Positions 62,358-64,000 of a DNA stretch of 64,000 bases are shown piece after piece. The position numbers and the translations under genes are program-made. Origin of the DNA: Luteimonas sp. BLCC-B24 (GTDB lineage: Bacteria > Pseudomonadota > Gammaproteobacteria > Xanthomonadales > Xanthomonadaceae); contig NZ_JAQQGN010000002.1 in the NCBI RefSeq assembly GCF_028550595.1, positions 620,001-684,000 of the forward strand. The letters run 5' to 3'. How positions within the stretch are numbered: position 1 is the first letter of the stretch; each line of letters starts with the position of its first letter. The notes under the pieces were generated by a model. That model was given only the letters and a program-made list of their open reading frames with translations. It was not told the origin of the DNA and ran no database searches.

Positions 62358-63902
62358 TTATTCCGCGCCCAGCACCAGACGGATGCCGAGCGGGGCGATC
62401 TCGTCGGGCTCGCCTTCCAGATCGATACGCAGCAGCGGGCGCGCATCCAGCCAGCGCTGTGAGAAACGCAGCGTCAGCACGTCGTCGGCCACGCCGGCCT
62501 GCAACAACGGAATGTCGTCGGCCTCGTGGCTGCGGTGCAGCAGCACCGCCAAGCGCAGCAGCGCGGCCGTGCGGCGTGCCTGTACCAGCAGGCGATCGGG
62601 CACGGCATCGAAGGCGGACTTGGGCACCTTGCGCCGGTGGCAGCGTACGAGCGCCGCGAGGAACTGCTGCTCCTGGCGCGAGAAACCGGCGATGTCGGAA
62701 TGCTCGAGCACGTAGGCCCCGTGCACGTGGTACTGGCTGTGCGCGATCACCAGGCCCAGCTCGTGCACCCGCGCCGCCCAGACCAGCATGCGCAGATCGT
62801 CGCCGTCGAGCTGCCAGGTGCGTGCCACCTGGTCGAACAGCCGCAACGCCGTCGCTTCCACGCGGCCGGCCTGGACGCGATCGATTCCGTAGCGCTGCAT
62901 CAGCGCCTCGACCGAGGCCTCGCGCGGATCGTCCTCACCGGCGCGGCCGAGCAGGTCGCGCAGCACGCCTTCGCGCATCGCCGCCTTGCTGACCTGCATG
63001 CGCTCGATGCCGAACACGTTGAACGCCGCTTCGAGCACCAGCACGCCGCCGGCGATGATCGGCCGCCGGTCATCGGACAGGCCGGGCAGTGCGATGCCGT
63101 CGACGTGACCGGCCTCGAGCAGGCGGTCGCGCACCTGCGGCAGGGCCGCGGCGGTCACCGCGCCCTTGGTGAGCTTCATGGCCGCGCAGATCTCGCCGAT
63201 CGCCTTGTTGGTGCCCGAGGCGCCGACCACTTCCTGCCAGCCGAGCGCGCGATAGGTACTGGCGAACTGCTGGAACTCGGCCGAGACCTCGGCCAGCGCG
63301 CTGCGCCAGCGACGCTTGGACAGCTTGCCGCCGGGAAAGAACCGGCGTGTGCTCGCCACACAGCCGATCTGCAGGCTCTCGCGTTCCAGCGCCTCGAAAC
63401 CGCTGCCGATGATGCATTCGGTGGAGCCGCCGCCGATGTCGATGACCAGGCGGCGCTGCCCCGGCTTCGGCGGCTGCGCATGGGCCACGCCGAGATAGAT
63501 CAGGCGTGCCTCCTCGCGGCCGGCGATGACCTCGATCGCATGACCGAGCGCGGTTTCCGCCGGCACCAGGAAGGCCTGCGGCGCGGCCAGCCGGCGCACC
63601 GTGTTGGTGGCCAGTGCGCGCACGTTCTGCGGCGGGATGTCACGGATGCGTTCGCCGAAACGCGACAGGCAGGCCAGTGCGCGCTGGCGCACCTCGGCGG
63701 TGAGGCCGCCGCGGGTGTCCAGGCCTTCGGCCATGCGCACCGTTTCGCGCAGGCGATCGACCACGCGCAGCTGCCCGAGGGTGTAGCGCGCCACGATCAT
63801 GTGGAAGCTGTTGGAGCCGAGATCGATCGCGGCGAGCATGTCGCCGTCCGCGATGGAGGGCGTCATGGCGTCGACGCGTGCGGACGTGTCCTGGCCGATC
63901 AT
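62358..63902 (-). CDS. ppx: Exopolyphosphatase Ppx/GppA family
   Basis: A 514-residue enzyme that removes terminal phosphates from polyphosphate or pppGpp. ASKHA-fold motifs are visible: AAIDLGSNSFHMIVARY (phosphate 1), VIDIGGGSTECIIG (phosphate 2), the GASGTNKAIGEI loop and IIAGGVLVLEA. The C-terminal HD-like domain (VWAARVHELGLVIAHSQYHVHGAYVLEHS) is at about residue 370 onward. I chose ATG 63902 because AGGAA precedes it; this gives 514 residues, close to E. coli Ppx (513). In-frame ATGs at 63962 and 63866 are alternatives. No ppk is in the window. Confidence 0.92.
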   Translation of the reverse strand: MIGQDTSARVDAMTPSIADGDMLAAIDLGSNSFHMIVARYTLGQLRVVDRLRETVRMAEGLDTRGGLTAEVRQRALACLSRFGERIRDIPPQNVRALATNTVRRLAAPQAFLVPAETALGHAIEVIAGREEARLIYLGVAHAQPPKPGQRRLVIDIGGGSTECIIGSGFEALERESLQIGCVASTRRFFPGGKLSKRRWRSALAEVSAEFQQFASTYRALGWQEVVGASGTNKAIGEICAAMKLTKGAVTAAALPQVRDRLLEAGHVDGIALPGLSDDRRPIIAGGVLVLEAAFNVFGIERMQVSKAAMREGVLRDLLGRAGEDDPREASVEALMQRYGIDRVQAGRVEATALRLFDQVARTWQLDGDDLRMLVWAARVHELGLVIAHSQYHVHGAYVLEHSDIAGFSRQEQQFLAALVRCHRRKVPKSAFDAVPDRLLVQARRTAALLRLAVLLHRSHEADDIPLLQAGVADDVLTLRFSQRWLDARPLLRIDLEGEPDEIAPLGIRLVLGAE

Positions 63903-64000
63903 GCCGTTCCTGCGCAAGGCACGGCGCGCGATGCGCCCCGTGCGGACGATGGGGACCGGCATGGTAAAGCATGCCGGCCCACGGCCGTCAGTCGCGACCG

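Noticed and set aside
63902-63962. Longer N-terminus of Ppx starting at 63962
   Set aside because: The extra 20 residues are Arg-rich and lack a ribosome-binding site, whereas the ATG at 63902 has AGGAA in front and gives the family length.
1-64000. tRNA genes, rRNA, CRISPR arrays, insertion sequences or prophage
   Set aside because: I found no cloverleaf-like sequence, spaced direct repeats, terminal inverted repeats with a transposase, integrase or phage gene.

Overview
The window is a dense, GC-rich stretch of chromosome with no rRNA, tRNA, IS element, prophage or CRISPR array that I can recognise. Gene content and order (rne/rluC divergent, cmk-rpsA-ihfB-lapB, rpsB-tsf, map-glnD-dapD-yffB-dapE), the zinc-free type of ribosomal protein L36, many coupled ATGA start/stop overlaps and strong G/C bias at third codon positions point to a gammaproteobacterium of the Xanthomonadaceae/Lysobacteraceae (Lysobacter- or Luteimonas-like). 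This is inferred from reading proteins by eye; no database search was run.

Layout. 1-8.4 kb: 3' part of a methionine/kynurenine-type aminotransferase, an SCO copper-chaperone lipoprotein, a UvrY/GacA-type response regulator, RNase E divergent from RluC, a small TonB-C-domain protein coupled to PhhB, and NfuA. 8.4-11.5 kb: a TolA/TonB-like single-pass protein of unknown function, a 572-bp gap, and two coupled monoheme cytochromes c. 11.6-19.4 kb: an RND efflux operon (lipoprotein adaptor plus two different RND pumps). 19.4-23.8 kb: a minus-strand cluster with a TraB-family protein, a GNAT acetyltransferase, and AguA/AguB, which turn agmatine into putrescine. 23.9-32.4 kb: L36, then cmk, rpsA, ihfB, lapB, a WecA-like sugar-phosphate transferase, a WbpM-like dehydratase and galU (envelope polysaccharide and LPS control). 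32.7-41.3 kb: tsf and rpsB divergent from map-glnD-dapD-yffB-dapE-trxC (translation, nitrogen sensing, lysine/peptidoglycan precursor synthesis). 41.3-48.6 kb: a GntP permease divergent from a TonB-dependent receptor, followed by a CbrA-like transporter/sensor-kinase hybrid. 48.7-54.5 kb: a Nudix hydrolase, Mfd, a GNAT protein and RlmJ. 54.5-60.5 kb: an 802-bp gap, then creB-creC-creD with a recognisable cre box before creD, continuing into a coupled GNAT and nitrilase pair. 60.5-64 kb: a PAP2 phosphatase, a glycosyltransferase and exopolyphosphatase.

Most of the window is housekeeping. The parts most worth a second look are the two-pump RND operon whose second pump lacks part of the proton relay, the TolA-like protein at 8455-10077, the cre box and extended CreD tail, the GNAT/nitrilase pair that is fused in other bacteria, the possible uptake-and-sensing locus at 41-48.6 kb, and two long gaps without recognisable genes.
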